DNA of 64,000 bases from Epiperipatus broadwayi (GCA_028023455.1 JAQFVV010012476.1:3905555-3969554), one strand, 5' to 3'. Counted from the stretch's first letter, positions 46,015-58,402 are shown. Numbers and translations: made by a program. The notes: generated by a model from the sequence alone, not told the origin.

Positions 46015-46860
46015 CAATAGGCTTTGTTTTACTAACTAAAGTATTCTCTTAGCTGTTGAAAGAATAATAAACTTGTCAAATGTAAAGAATACAAAGAATA
46101 CAAAGAAAAAATAATTAATTACTTTTTAATGTATATGCAATATGCATACACGTATATTGAACCAAACAAAAATATCAGCACTCTGTGTATATATGTATGT
46201 GAGGGTTGTGCATTTTGCTTTCAAAACAATTAAAATCCTTAGGCATAGCAATAAATCACTATAAGAAATGCTATGATTATAGCTTGCTAGTATTCTCTAT
46301 CTCCGTAACAAAATACATTTCACCAATGTTTTTTTAAGATATATGTATTATGTACTTAAAACATTCTTTAACCATTAAAGCACATTAGACCTCTTTATGA
46401 GTTTAAGCTTATTGTTAAAATCTTATATATTAAAACATATTCAATTAAAATAAACATATAATTGTGTATACTTTTGTTTTCAAATAATTAATGCATAAAT
46501 ATTATGTAAAAAATATTATTACATATTTAAATAAACTATGAAAAACATACTTTTTAGCTCATCACTTATAACAATAAAAGTGGAATTAACATTTAATGTC
46601 ACAAAAAACTACAAATCAGTGAAATGATAGAGTTCAGATACTTTGTAATTTCTGTTGACTGTAGACTTCTGACATCTTAAGATTTTTTAAATTGCTAAAT
46701 TAATATCATTTTCCAGTTTTTGTCATCAAAATGAGAGCAAAACCAGTAAGACGTTGCTGGTAGTCTCATGAAAATGAAAGAACAGAAAAATCCTACCAGT
46801 GCTAAGTTTAAATCAAGTAACTTTGTATGAATTAATAAATTAATTAACTATTTTTTCTCA
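46015..46860. other. AT-rich sequence, no gene seen
   Basis: Nothing supported beyond scattered TA runs. Confidence 0.4.
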
Positions 46861-46864
46861 GTGA

Positions 46865-47640
46865 TGAAAGTTTATTCATCAAAAAAGGTACAAATATAGT
46901 TAAATAAGAGGTTTACAAAGAATGGTAAAAATGAAATTCTGGAGCAACATAGTGAAGGGGGAAGGATACATATGAAAAGGGAAAGAGATGTGGAAAGGGT
47001 TTGTATTAACCATTAGAGACAAATGAATGTTACAATTAGAAATTTTGTAAAGTCTAGAAATCAAATATGAATAGTCTTCTAGGAGTACAATATTGGGAAA
47101 GTTGAGAAATAGGAAAACACTTGGAGATAACATAAAATATGGACTAAATCAATCTATTGTTCAGTACTTCCAAATGGCCTTGAATATCTTCACAAGAGAG
47201 CAATCCTGTATACTTTGGAAAAATTATGGAAAACCTATGGAGAACAAGGAAAAAAATCCAAGCTTCAAAATGTCTCTGCTGAAAACCATTCTAATCCATC
47301 ATGAAAATCACATGAACAGCAAAAGGCCAGCCATATCAATAGCAACATTGGAAGTAATAAAATTAAATAAGGTGGATCACTTGGCAATTAGAATCATGAG
47401 GCCAAACTGTGACCTATTTTGCAACAATACATAGGTAAAATCACTCATAATGATAAGGTTAAACAATCACCATAAATAACATTATTTTTTCTATCTTGTG
47501 AATGAGAGAAACCAACATTGGTAACGATCACCACAGCACCCTCATCCCAACCCCTCCTTCAAAAGAACTAGGATTTAGACCCCTGGGAGTCCTCCCAACA
47601 ACAGGACCCTCTCACTCATTCAACAAAATTAAGTGAAATT
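46865..47640 (-). pseudogene. Probable LINE 3' end (decayed)
   Basis: In minus orientation the sequence ends with an AATAAAC-type signal near 46870. Upstream frames give QDCSLVKIFKAIWKY (family C-xLV-xxIW), then FSPYFMLSPSVFLFLNF and LLEDYSYLISRLYKIS, the order seen downstream of the zinc-knuckle in CR1/Jockey-like LINEs. Several stops interrupt. The plus-strand 113-codon frame over 47093-47434 is its antisense. Assignment is weaker than for 9481-10255. Confidence 0.4.
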
Positions 47641-48189
47641 TAAATCTGTTAGAATAAACCATACACACATAAATTACAAATTATAACTCAGAAAATAAAA
47701 TATGATATAAGACCAATATCTAGCGATAAATATCAACAAATAATTATTTCCCCGAACATTTTCGAAGGCTTACCCTTCATTATCAAGGACTACAAATTTC
47801 TTATAATCTCCAACAATATACTGATATGCAAATATACGAAATGAATCAGGTGAATATGCAAATAAGGTTCAAAGCACCTCAGCACGCCATTTCTTTGATA
47901 AAGCGTAAAAAGACTCCCTCTTATTTAATGCATGCACATCCGAAATGATAAAAAACATGAAATGAAAATTTTCATTAAAAGGTAAAATTTCTGTAGAAAT
48001 CGTTTGTAATTTCAGTGGCTGTCATATATTTACACAGCGTTTTTATAAAAGTTGAAATTATGCTTACTTGTGATTACATTGTTGATATAGTTTGTATATG
48101 AAAACAGAGCTAAAAAACTTCTCTTTTTAATAGGGATAGTTTTAGAGAAATTTAATTCCCTGAACTAGAAAAAAGGGAACAAAACAGGG

Positions 48190-48600
48190 AGCCAGGAACA
48201 GTGTTAACTGGAGTCCTTGGCTCCCTCTATTTGCAACAGATTTTCCCTAGTAAAGACTTCATCACCTTGTCTAATTGTAGCTCTCCATTGTATTTTATCT
48301 TTAGTTACATCTCTAAAGTGAGAGAAATCAATTTTATAGTACTTTAGAGTATCTTTGAAATCATATCTATAATATAAATGGACTCTATCTCTATGCATAT
48401 TATTTACTTATTATTGTTTTTGTTTCAGAAAAGTAATGATTAGTGAGGACAGAAGTAAATGATCCTTTAAATAGCCAACTACAGAACATAGGTACCACCA
48501 ATAGTTTCTCATAATGGGAGGACAGATCAGTGGAAGAGGTAATAGTGCTTTCAATATTTATTAATGGTGAAATATATTTTTCCATCACTGTTTTTGCCCT
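48190..48600 (-). pseudogene. LINE C-terminal tail fragment
   Basis: The minus frame 48204-48398 reads YRYDFKDTLKYYKID, FSHFRDVTKDKIQWRATI and RQGDEVFTRENLLQ. This matches the LINE tail pattern of RLRYKDxLKRxLK, xxxWExxAxDRxxWRxxxRxG that ends many animal LINE ORFs. The adjoining frame (48400-48588) is not recognised. A shifted frame joins the two, so at least one frameshift is present. Confidence 0.55.
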
Positions 48601-48609
48601 CTAGCTACT

Positions 48610-50040
48610 TAATAGATAAATATTCATTTACCAATCTTGAGATAGGTGATGATTCCCTGAAAATAATTTGAAATCTACTTACATCTAAAAATAAATTGAC
48701 TTTACCCAGCTTAGATTCAAGCCATATATAAAACTAGGAAGAAATAATTAAACTGACTGACATAATTAAAATAAGCATGAAAAATAGTCACAATGTTGAA
48801 ATATATATAGAAATTTTATCAAATATTTTATTTTCAATTTCAACAATGCATTCCTTTCCTCATCTCAAATTCCATTACATCACAATACCCATTGTAAAAA
48901 TTTCAGGTTACCACTCTCTCTACTATATATAAATTTCACAAACAATCCTGTGAGTTAGAGGCATAAAACACTAGGATCTATAGTTTGATATTTTATATAT
49001 CATAAATACAGGATGTTGAACATCTCTTAAATGTGTTTCATGCATTACTAATATTATATTTTTAAAAAAAAAACTATACACTTCCAATTTCAACTGCTAA
49101 ATTGTTCTTCTTCGGATCTAAAAAAAACAATTCATATTATTTCTTTACATAAGCATATAATAACTTCATTTTAAACATAACTACATACTCATCACTGAAT
49201 CAATGCATGTGTTATGTAGGGATATAGTTTTGCTATTACCTCAAAAAAATTTAAGGTGCTAGCATGTCTGGATCATAAGTTACAACATAAAATGTGACAG
49301 TGTGTTTCATGCTTTATTCCATTGTAAACAATGTGCTAACATTACATTTTTATTTTAAATTGAATAAAAATGCTACTGAAATGTTTGCAATGGTTCAAAC
49401 TACATATCACAGTGATGCTATGAGTTGTAAGAACATTTCTAAGTGATTTGCAAGATATAATGACAAGAGAGAGAAAGGAAGAGCATTGAGGACATTCCAT
49501 TATGGTACAAAGACAAAGTCACATTTAAGATCACAACTCTCCATCCAGGCACACTAGCATTTTAAATATTTTGAGGTAAATAGTTAGATGTATGAATTAT
49601 TTTAGAGATGTCACTACAGACAGCTTGAAGATTAAGCTAGTCACTGTTTCACACATAAAATCTGTATGCATTTACCTTTACTTATAAATTATTTAACAAA
49701 TATATTAACTTTCAGAATATTATACAAAATTAGAAACATTTAATATATATGAGCAATGTATAAAACTAAAAAACATAAATGCATGTAGATCAAATCTTTA
49801 ATTCCAAAACTTCTACAGCATTCTTTTAACTACTGCTATATAAAAATTGTGTGTTGATATAAATATGTTTATTCTGTATTTTAAAGTTTACATTGATATT
49901 ATAAATATGTTTATTCTGTATTTTAAAGTTTACATTGATATTAATAAAATAATTATATAAAGCAGTCGATACCTATTTAAATGCAAACAAACAATGACTA
50001 GTCCAAAAATAATATTTATTTAAATTTTTAACACAGATTG
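48610..50040. other. AT-rich sequence with one short duplication, no gene seen
   Basis: A 42-bp unit (AATATGTTTATTCTGTATTT...) is perfectly duplicated at 49859-49942. Nothing else is supported. Confidence 0.55.
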
Positions 50041-50084
50041 CGTTTATAAATAATTTTTATTAGTCATTCATTAGACTAGAGAAT

Positions 50085-50448
50085 AATATTTCTGTAGAAC
50101 CACTAAACATCACATAATCACCATTTCTTATGCTAGCACATAACTGTTATTAAAACAGGCAAAACTCTCCATACAGTAGTGCCACTCAGTGCCAACCAGA
50201 GTAATCAGTAGATGCCAGTAGGCTTGTGCATAAAATCCCCATCTAGTGCCTACTCATCCAATATCCCCAGACTAGTTTCTGGCTTGTGGCCTTCGTCAGT
50301 GAGGACAGAAACTAGTCTGGGGATATTGGATGAGTAGATACTAGATGGGGATTTTATGCACAAGCCTTTTGGCATTCATTTATTACTATAGTTAGCACTG
50401 GGTGGCACTACTGTATGGAGAGTTTTGCCTGTTTTAATATTTCTGTAG
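50085..50448. mobile_element. HHR-A foldback with 13-bp TSD
   Basis: The direct repeat AATATTTCTGTAG (50085-50097 and 50436-50448) flanks a 338-bp insert. The left arm is minus-oriented HHR-A from ACCACTAAACATCAC through the hammerhead to CAGTGAGG (50303). The right arm starts CAGAAACTAGTC, within the 3' strand of stem II, and runs back to GAGTTTTGCCTG. Outside it, a 28-bp inverted repeat (TTTTATTAGTCATTCATTAG at 50055 and its complement at 50552) suggests insertion into an older palindromic MITE. Confidence 0.85.
50256..50304 (-). ncRNA. Hammerhead ribozyme motif (HHR-A, truncated stem I)
   Basis: Minus strand: CUCA, CUGACGA (complement of 50293-50299), GGC-CACAA-GCC, GAAA, C-UA-G, UC, UGGGG. 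The outer stem I strand is replaced by the foldback junction, so only the inner 4 bp of stem I can form. Confidence 0.65.
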
Positions 50449-50639
50449 CATAATTTTCACTATACCACTTACACACAAAGAAGGGACTGGTTTCAATCTA
50501 GTTTTAACACCTTGTTGAGAGTGTAATCATAAGCAAATAATTTCTAGTCTAATGAATGACTAATAAAATTGTTAATATATTTCCATTAAATGGTTTGTGT
50601 CAGAGTCATGAGGGTGGTAAGTTTGACACTGTAGAACAA

Positions 50640-50760
50640 TGATAAAGATATGCATAAGAGATTGTCATCTGACCAACAGATGAGTGCTAATTCAGCATGA
50701 AATGTGGATTTTGGGAATCATACATCTTTTTCATATACCTTTGGCCATATGTTTATGATT
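50640..50760 (+). mobile_element. HHR-B fragment
   Basis: This short plus-oriented fragment has GACCAACAGATGAGTGCTAA and TTCAGCATGAAATGTGG, then CATACATCTTTTTCATATAC. CUGAUGA has become CAGAUGA, so the ribozyme core is mutated. Confidence 0.65.
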
Positions 50761-50985
50761 ATACTCGATCTACAAAATAGATAGAAATCAGTCCCTACCA
50801 TGTACAACAGCCGTGTAGTAAAAATTACATTACAGAAATATATTATTCATTAAGATTGTGTTTATAATTGGAAATTTTCTTATATCCAAAAAAAGATTTG
50901 AAACATGTGACTTTAGTTTTATTGTAGGCTTCTTTCATATATTAAAATAATGATTTAATAATATTACCTATAATACATTATAGAG

Positions 50986-52156
50986 TATATATATATATAT
51001 ATATATATATACTATATATATATATAAGGTTATATATATATATATATATATATATATAACCTCAGACTTTCAAGCTCCCTACAGCTATCCATTCCATGTT
51101 ATACAACTAATACACATGACCATATATACATGTGAAAAAAATAAATTTTCTCCAATGTATGTATTTTATGCTGAACCTACATTCATCATTTGGTCCAGAT
51201 AATCATCGCTAATACCCATACATAATTAGTGATCAGGGTATATTAAAATAACAAATATTCAAACTTTAATGGACAGGCTACAATTCTCTCCACCTTCTAA
51301 CACTTCAGCCATCCATATCATTGAAAATTTGATGATGAAACACTGAAAGCCATTGTTGATGGCAATATTACTTTTATGCGCATATTGACTTTAAGTCACT
51401 CTGACACCCTATGTATAGGACCTTAATATTGTCCATTTAAATAATCAGAAGAGGAATGGGCATGTAATATTTACATACATGTATATTGTTTATACTGAAC
51501 TTAATGTAATTTAAAAGGGATTTCAACTCAAATTTTTAAGCTCCATAGAGCTATCCTCTCTATTTTACACAACTGATACAAATAATTACTTACATATGAA
51601 AAAATTTGATGAATCAATGTAAACCGGCACTTATAAGTTGGTCCAGATCATCATCTTCCATATATATTTAGTCTGTGCTCAGATTATATCAAAATAGCAA
51701 ATATTCATGCTTTAATGGACAGGTAACAATATTCTCCACACTCTAATTTTCAACCCATCTATACATTGAAAATCTGATATGATGGAATGCTCAAAGCTCT
51801 TGTTATTGTTGTCAAACCGGTTGTCTTTAAGTCACTCTGACCCCTTATATATAAAACCTTAAGATATCATATTAAATATACATAAGAGAGATGAACAGAG
51901 TTCAAGTTGAATCTGTAATGTTTAAATACAAGTATATTGTATATATCAAATTTTAACTATAATTAGTGGAGGTTTGTGTACAAATTTCCACTAAATAGAT
52001 TTAAAGTTAATTATATACAATATACTTTATTTAAATATTTTTCATATAATATTTTAAATATGTATCAAACACATATTAATTTATGTAGAGCAAAAAATAT
52101 TGAATAAATATGTACAAACCTATATACTTATATATATATATATATATATATACTTA

Positions 52157-52199
<43 letters not shown>

Positions 52200-53110
52200 T
52201 AAGTACAGATATATTGTCTATACAGAACAATGGAATTAATAAGGGATTTGAACTCATACTTTCAAGCTTTCTGCAACTATCCACTTCCTTTTATACAAAC
52301 AATACACATAATCACATAATGTGAAAAATATAAATAATTTTTAAAATAAGTATTTCATGCTGAATCAGCACTCATCAACTAGTGCGGATCATCATCTCTC
52401 ACTTTATATTAAGTTATCAAATCTTCATACTTTAATAGACAGACTTTCAGTCTTCTCCACCCTACAATTTTCAGGCATCCATATCATTGAAATTCTGATG
52501 ATGAAATGCTCAAAGCTCTTGTTGATGCCAATATTGTTGCCATATCCCATGCTGAGTTTAAGACACTCTGACTGCTCACATGCAGGACCTTATGTCTACT
52601 TAGATACACAAAAGAGGGATGGACAGAATGCAAGCAATATATGTAATATTTAAATACAATCCTATATGTTGCCCATCAATCTTCTGTGTATTTAAAGGGA
52701 CATATTAAGGTATATACATGAGGAGTTAGAGTGACTTAAAGACAGTATGGGATGTGATAATAATATTGACATTAACAAGGGCTTACAACATTTCACCATT
52801 AGATTTTCAATGATATGGATGCCTGAAGAGTTGTTGGGTGGAGAAGATTGAAATTTGTTCATTAAAGTATGAATATTGAATATTTACTATCCTAATATAA
52901 ACTGAGCACTGATTATATATGTGTGGGAGATGATGATCTGGACAAAGTGATGAGTGCTGAGATGGCATGAAGTACATATTTTTAGAGATCATTTATATTT
53001 TTTTACATTATGTGATCAAGTGTATTGATTGTATACAATTGAGTGGGTAGCTATAGGGAACTTGATAAGCTCAAATCCCTTCTAAATTACATTGTTCAGT
53101 ATAGAAAAAA
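50986..53110. mobile_element. HHR-B cluster: three minus copies and one inverted, split by TA arrays
   Basis: Minus-oriented copies run from about 51058, 51519 and 52235, each opening with an (AAGGGATTT)CAACTCA-like B-box end. Each continues through AACTTTAATGGACAG, CATCCATATCATTGAAA, TGACTTTAAGTCACTCTGA-like sequence and TTTAAATACAAGTATATTGT. The first two are 461 bp apart, directly in tandem. A plus-oriented copy (about 52665-53100) completes a foldback with the third. Pure TA runs occur at 50985-51010, 51032-51056, 52130-52150, 52161-52192 and 53119-53155. Hammerhead cores here are all damaged (AUGAUGA, UUGAUGA, GUGAUGA or AAAA for GAAA). Confidence 0.8.
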
Positions 53111-53114
53111 TAAC

Positions 53115-53158
<44 letters not shown>

Positions 53159-53672
53159 TTTACAGCTTTGCACATTTTTATTATTTATTTTTAGCTCTGT
53201 AGAAATTAACATACAGTGTATGATACATGTGAAAATAAAAGATATTTAAATACAAGTATTTTGTACTGTATATAATAAACTTTAAAAGCATTTAGTGGAA
53301 ATTTAGACACAAACCCCAATTAATTACATCTAAAATATCTAAAATTTAGTATATACAATATACTATAATATTTAAACAGCATTAAACTGTTGCGCATGCA
53401 CTTTGGATTTTAAATATAAAATGAATGAATACTAAACACTTCAACCACATGATAAAGTCTTTGGAAAAGATAAAATGGCCATCTATCTTTTCAAACCCAA
53501 ATGCTTTTGTATGGGCGAATCTTAAGTGATTGAAAGTGAAAGCGTGAAGATCTTAAATAATCACTTTAAATTATTTTTACATGCTTGAACGAATGACTCG
53601 GTGAAATTTATTAGAATTTACGATATGTCATTCTTATTTGAAATTAAATGTATGTAAATAATCAATTTAAAG

Positions 53673-54530
53673 TAGGCAAAACTCTCCATGCAGTAGTGCC
53701 ACTCAGTGACAACCAGAGTAATAAATGGATGCCAGAAGGCTTTTCATAAAATCCCCATCTAGTGCCTACTCATCCAATATCCCCAGACTAGTTTCTGACT
53801 TGTGGCCTTTGTCAGTGAGGAGCTTTGGATCTGAGAGCACTGCACCTAGATCTTAGGATCTAATACAACCTTCCAGCAGACACATTTTATCTCTACTTAA
53901 CTACAAAAGTATGAGAATAAAATTGAAAACACAATGTTTTCAATCTAAGCTCAATAGCTCATATAGTAATATGTGTCTGAACCCAGTTCAGTACTCATAC
54001 ATTTTGGTGTCTTTGGCTCTTTAACAACCATAGCCACCACTATCCTATTAGGCAGGATTGGTGTTAAACCACTAAAAATCACTCTCCATACCTGCCTAAG
54101 CTATGGTTGTTAAAGAGCCAAAGATGCCAAAATGTATGAGTACTGAACTGGGTTCAGATCCATATGACTATATAAGCTATTGATCTTAGATTAAAAATAT
54201 TATTGTGTTTTCAATTTTATTATCATAGGTTTGTAGTTAAGTAGAGATAAAAGGTGGCTGCTGGAAGGTTGCATTAGATCCTAAGATCTAGGTGCAGCAC
54301 TCTCAGATCCAAAGCTCCTCACTGACAAAAGCCACAAGCCAGAAACTAGTCTGGGGATATTCGATGAGTAGACACTAGATGGGGATTTTATGCACAAGCC
54401 TTCTGGCATCCATTGATTACTCTGGTTGGCACTGAGTGGCACTACTGTATGAAGAGTTTTGCCTGTTTTAATAACAGATATGTGCTAGCATAAGGAATAG
54501 AGATCATGTGATGTTTAGTGGTTTATATAC
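53673..54530. mobile_element. HHR-A inverted pair (two near full-length copies, tail to tail)
   Basis: The minus copy 53673-54072 and the plus copy about 54085-54530 meet around CTCTCCATACCTGCCTAAG. Both carry the full HHR-A order including GATCCTAAGATCTAGGTGCAG. Both hammerheads read CUGACAA in place of CUGACGA, so the same core change is shared by both arms. That suggests the second arm was copied from the first after the mutation, or from one mutated source. Confidence 0.8.
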
Positions 54531-54544
54531 AATATACTTGCATT

Positions 54545-54970
54545 TAAACATTGCAGATTTACTCTGAATTCTGCTCATCCCTCTTATGTATATTTAAAAT
54601 GATATATTAAGTTTCTATGTATGAGGGTTCAGAGTGACTTAAAGTCAATATGAGTATGACAATAATATTGGCATCAACAAAAGCCTTTGAGGATTTCATC
54701 ATCATTCAATGATATGGATGACTGGAAAATTGGAAGGTAGAAACAAATAAAGTCTGTCCATTAAAGTTTGAAGATTTGTTATCTTAATATAAATGGAGGA
54801 CTGATTATATATGTATGTGGGATCTGGACTAACTGATGAATGCTGGTTGAGCATAGAATATGTATATTGGAGATCTTTTATCTTTTTCACGTGTATGTGG
54901 TCATGTGTATTGGTTATATAACAGAAATAGATAGCTGAAGAGAGCTTGAATGTTTGTATTCAAATTTCTT
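54545..54970 (+). mobile_element. HHR-B element, plus orientation
   Basis: Order: ATACAATATACTTGCATTTAAACA, CTTAAAGTCAATATG, CATTAAAGTTTGAAGATT, a hammerhead relic (54822-54878: CUGAUGA, AUGCUGGUUGAGCAU, AGAA for GAAA, stem III UAUGUAUA, UUGGAGAUC), CACGTGTATGTGGTCATG and a decayed tRNA-like end. Stem I remains well paired (GAUCU/AGAUC). Confidence 0.75.
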
Positions 54971-55741
54971 TTAAAATTCTATTTACGTAATAATAAATAA
55001 ATATTTAGATAAATATATACTGTAATACAATTATTAATGAAATTATTGTATATTTATGTAAATAAATAATGCAATACAATTATTCTTTTAGATCTGAAGA
55101 AGGTTTTTAGATAGATGAAAATATTATAGTGGAATTAAATAAAATGTTGTGAAAAGTGCATTAGAGGAAGTATAGTTTTATGAAGATTGAAAATACATCC
55201 CATTTGATCAATAAAGTTTAATTTAACAATTAAATATAAATCACTACTATGTGTTAACTTTCTTATGTAAACTGATACATTGTACTTATATTATGATACC
55301 TTATTGAATAGTAATGCAAATATAGTTAGAAATATGTTTATCCAATCAAATTTCAACTTTTTTTTATCAGTATATTTTGTGTAATTTGTTCTCTATACCA
55401 CAGCTAATTATCCTTAATATTACATGACATCACTTTTTTAAAGTATATACAATTTTCACACACTTTTTATCACCTTGTAGAATAGGTAACATCATGCCAT
55501 AAAAAGGACTGAAATTATAATATATTAAAATGGTTAAATTGTGTGTATAGTTAAAAAAAACTAGTTCCAAACTAGATAAGAGATCAAACGAATATTGGCT
55601 TAAGTTTGAACCTCTGTGCTGATTAATGCTGATTTGATGGTGATTCTGAATTAGAAAGTCTATGTATCATTCAGCTGCATTTATAATTAGAGATATGTTA
55701 TAAACTTCAAAACATATAAACTATTATTAATGATTAAGGGT

Positions 55742-56245
55742 TAAAATACTAAGCATCACATGATCACCATCTCTTATACTAGCATTGATTACTCTGGTTG
55801 GAAAGTAGTTTATTATTTAAGGCTTGAACAGGATCTTTGTCTACAAGAGAACATACATGTAAATCGAAAAAAAATGGGTGATTTATTTTGTAAATTATGT
55901 AAGGAAGGAATAGAAAATATTGGGCATTTGTTAATTGAATGTAAATGCTTGAAAACAGAAAGGGTACATATAATGTAGTTATGGAAGAATAAATGTGAAA
56001 AAAGTGATTATACAGAAAGTGAATTATTGGTTTTTATGCTGGGTTTGGGAAAAGATAAAGAGGATTTAGATATAAAGGTTATAGAGTTGACAAAGATTAT
56101 GTTGTGGAAATGGGATGGAGCAGAATATGGGAAAATTTAGAGTGGGGAATAGAAAATAAAGTGGCTAACAGATTTATCTGGACATAATTGCTGAGATATT
56201 CTTGACTTCGTTAAAGGAGAAGCCACAATACATCACATCACATCG
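55742..56245 (+). pseudogene. LINE 3' end with zinc-knuckle, next to an HHR-A scrap
   Basis: The first 60 bases (55742-55802) are an internally deleted HHR-A piece (CATCACATGATCACCATCTC, GATTACTCTGGTTGG). From about 55803 the plus frame reads LRLEQDLCLQENIHVNRKK and C-K-L-C-x8-H-x4-C within FCKLCKEGIENIGHLLIECK, the C-terminal zinc-knuckle of a non-LTR element. After a stop it continues YTESELLVFMLGLGKDKEDL and VIELTKIMLWKWDG. It ends in a short CATCACATCACATCG tail, typical of LINEs with microsatellite 3' ends. ORF start, endonuclease and RT are missing. Confidence 0.65.
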
Positions 56246-56721
56246 CATGCCTTGTTTAATGATTACGGGTTATTATATGATTGTATTACAGTATTGTTTA
56301 AATACTCTATTTAATTTTATACTAAGAATTTGACATAAGTAAATTATTATTATTAAAAAATATTGATTGTTTATAAAATTTTTAAACATAAAAATTGACA
56401 GAGATGAACTATGATCCTATCTTTCTTCTTAGATCCAAATTAGGAAATTTTGGCTATTTCAGAAAGTCATGAAAACATAAATTTCAGAATTTTGGTTATT
56501 ATTCTTTAAATATGTAGCTAATCCATGAGAAATGTGCATATGTATTGGATTTCCTGTCTTAATCTTTGGTAAAATAATGTTAATCTGATCAACCGTGATT
56601 ATATATTTTATAATAACCACCAAGTCTTGGTTTTTAAATTTTTACAAATTTTAAAAGAATGCGCCCCCTCACTATACAAGTTAGTCCACTAAACCAAACA
56701 CACATACACTTATATATATAT

Positions 56722-56835
56722 ATAAATTCATAGAAATCAGACAACACTTACACTATCCCAATATTCATAACAATCAACAATCTCAATCTGTTGTCAAGAC
56801 AACCTCTTAATAACAGTAAAGGTGGAATTATTACA
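56722..56835 (+). repeat. Single degenerate copy of the 340-bp repeat
   Basis: Between two TA runs, AAATTCATAGAAATCAGACA, CAACAATCTCAATCTGTTG and AGTAAAGGTGGAA match the first third of the 35124-35870 units. Confidence 0.65.
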
Positions 56836-57329
56836 TATATATATATTAAATAGGGTATTTGTATAATAAATAATGGGTAATCATGTTACCCATTTAACAG
56901 AATCAAAGCACTCACTTAAAACCACCGTGCACTTAAGCATTCGTCAATAACTTCGAATTTAATTATTTTTGTTTTTTTTATCTGGATCACTAAAAAAACA
57001 AAGATCAGAATGTCAACAAATATACAGAAATTGAGAAAGTATTGTTGTTTGGAAACGTATATTATAAATGGTTTGCATTATTTGCAAGTTAAATGAAAAA
57101 TTATATTAACTTGTAATATTTTCTCAAAATATGTTTTATAAACAACTCAGACATACAATACATTAATTAACAAGAACCAGCTTTGAATTCAGATTGATCT
57201 ATAAGATGTAAGTGACAGCAATAATATATATTATTTATAACTAATACGTTCTCAATATGATGTTTTGAGATTAACTTATTGGTAAGATTACAAATGAAAA
57301 ATGTCATACTTGATAGGAATATATATATA

Positions 57330-57790
57330 TCAATTGGATTTAAATACATTTAAAAATAAATATCTGATTGATTAAAAATTCACCTCTTCTAGCAAATTCT
57401 TTATAGACAATTCTCTAGATACATGAAGGAGGAAGAAGGTCAAGAGGTATTTTTATTATCTTTAAAACCGTATTGTGATCAGCTGCCACTAGAGGCAATT
57501 TAATTTATATTTAAACACTAACAATGATTTAATCTCAAAACATTGCATCAAATATTTATCATTGTAAATTCTTATTTATTACATAATATTAGTTAAATCA
57601 TCATTGGCTATATTAAAAATGACAGAAATTTCATGCTTGTCTGATATATGTATCAATAAGATTTAAAAATATTTAAAAATAAATTTCTGAATGGTTAAAA
57701 TGTCATCATTTTTAGCACAGGCATTATACATAACACTCTAGATATATGAAGAAAAAAGAAGATAAAAAGTTACTTCTTTCACTTTAAAAT
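57330..57790. repeat. Old direct duplication (about 330 bp apart)
   Basis: TTTAAAAATAAATATCTGAT, CTCTAGATACATGAAG and a GAAGAAGGTCAAGAGG-like stretch around 57345-57470 recur at 57670-57790 in diverged form. Confidence 0.4.
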
Positions 57791-57986
57791 ATATGATACA
57801 TGTGGTAATATTGGAGAACACGTTAATTATATATATATAATAAAAAGTCAGATGTCACATGACTTATATATAGCTTGCAATTACCAATATGCAAACTTAA
57901 GAGCATGCTAATGCTATAAACAAGCTTTTTTTTTTTATGATAAATGCTACTACAAGCGAAGGCATTCAAATCATCTTTATCTTAGA

Positions 57987-58047
57987 TTGTCCCCATCCCC
58001 AGACCGGTTTCGACCTATGGGTCTCTTCAGTGAGCAGTTGGGACATT
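57987..58047 (-). ncRNA. Hammerhead ribozyme motif (HHR-C unit 1)
   Basis: Minus strand: UGUCCC pairs with GGGACA (outer stem I, 6 bp). Internal loops AACUG and GAUG, then CUCA with UGGG. Core CUGAAGA (complement of 58024-58030), stem II GACC-CAUA-GGUC (perfect 4 bp), GAAA, stem III ACC/GGU without loop, cleavage after GUC. Every invariant base is present, making this one of the best motifs in the window. Confidence 0.85.
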
Positions 58048-58402
58048 AGATTCAAAAAACTAACTCAAGCTAAGCATTTATCTAAAAGATAATTCTCAAG
58101 AAGAAGATCTAAACCTTTAGACATCTGCATGTCTTTAAAGTCAGCTCTCCAACTGAAAAAATTATATGGGCCTGAACTTAATTCAGATACTCCATATATT
58201 AATAGGCTTAGCCATTTAATTTAGCCAAAGCCCCAACAGCAAAATAATAATAGTAATAATAAAAAGTCAGATGTCACATGACTTATATATAGCTTGCAAT
58301 TACCAATATGTATACTTAAGAGCATGCTAACGCTCTAATGAAGCTTTTTTTAATGATAAATGCTACTACAAGAGAAGGCATTCAAATCATTTTTATCTTA
58401 GA

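Noticed and set aside
47093-47434. 113-codon plus-strand ORF
   Set aside because: The opposite strand fits a LINE tail better, and the plus peptide shows no motif.
52357-52653. 98-codon plus-strand ORF
   Set aside because: It lies wholly inside an HHR-B repeat; the other HHR-B copies do not keep the frame open.
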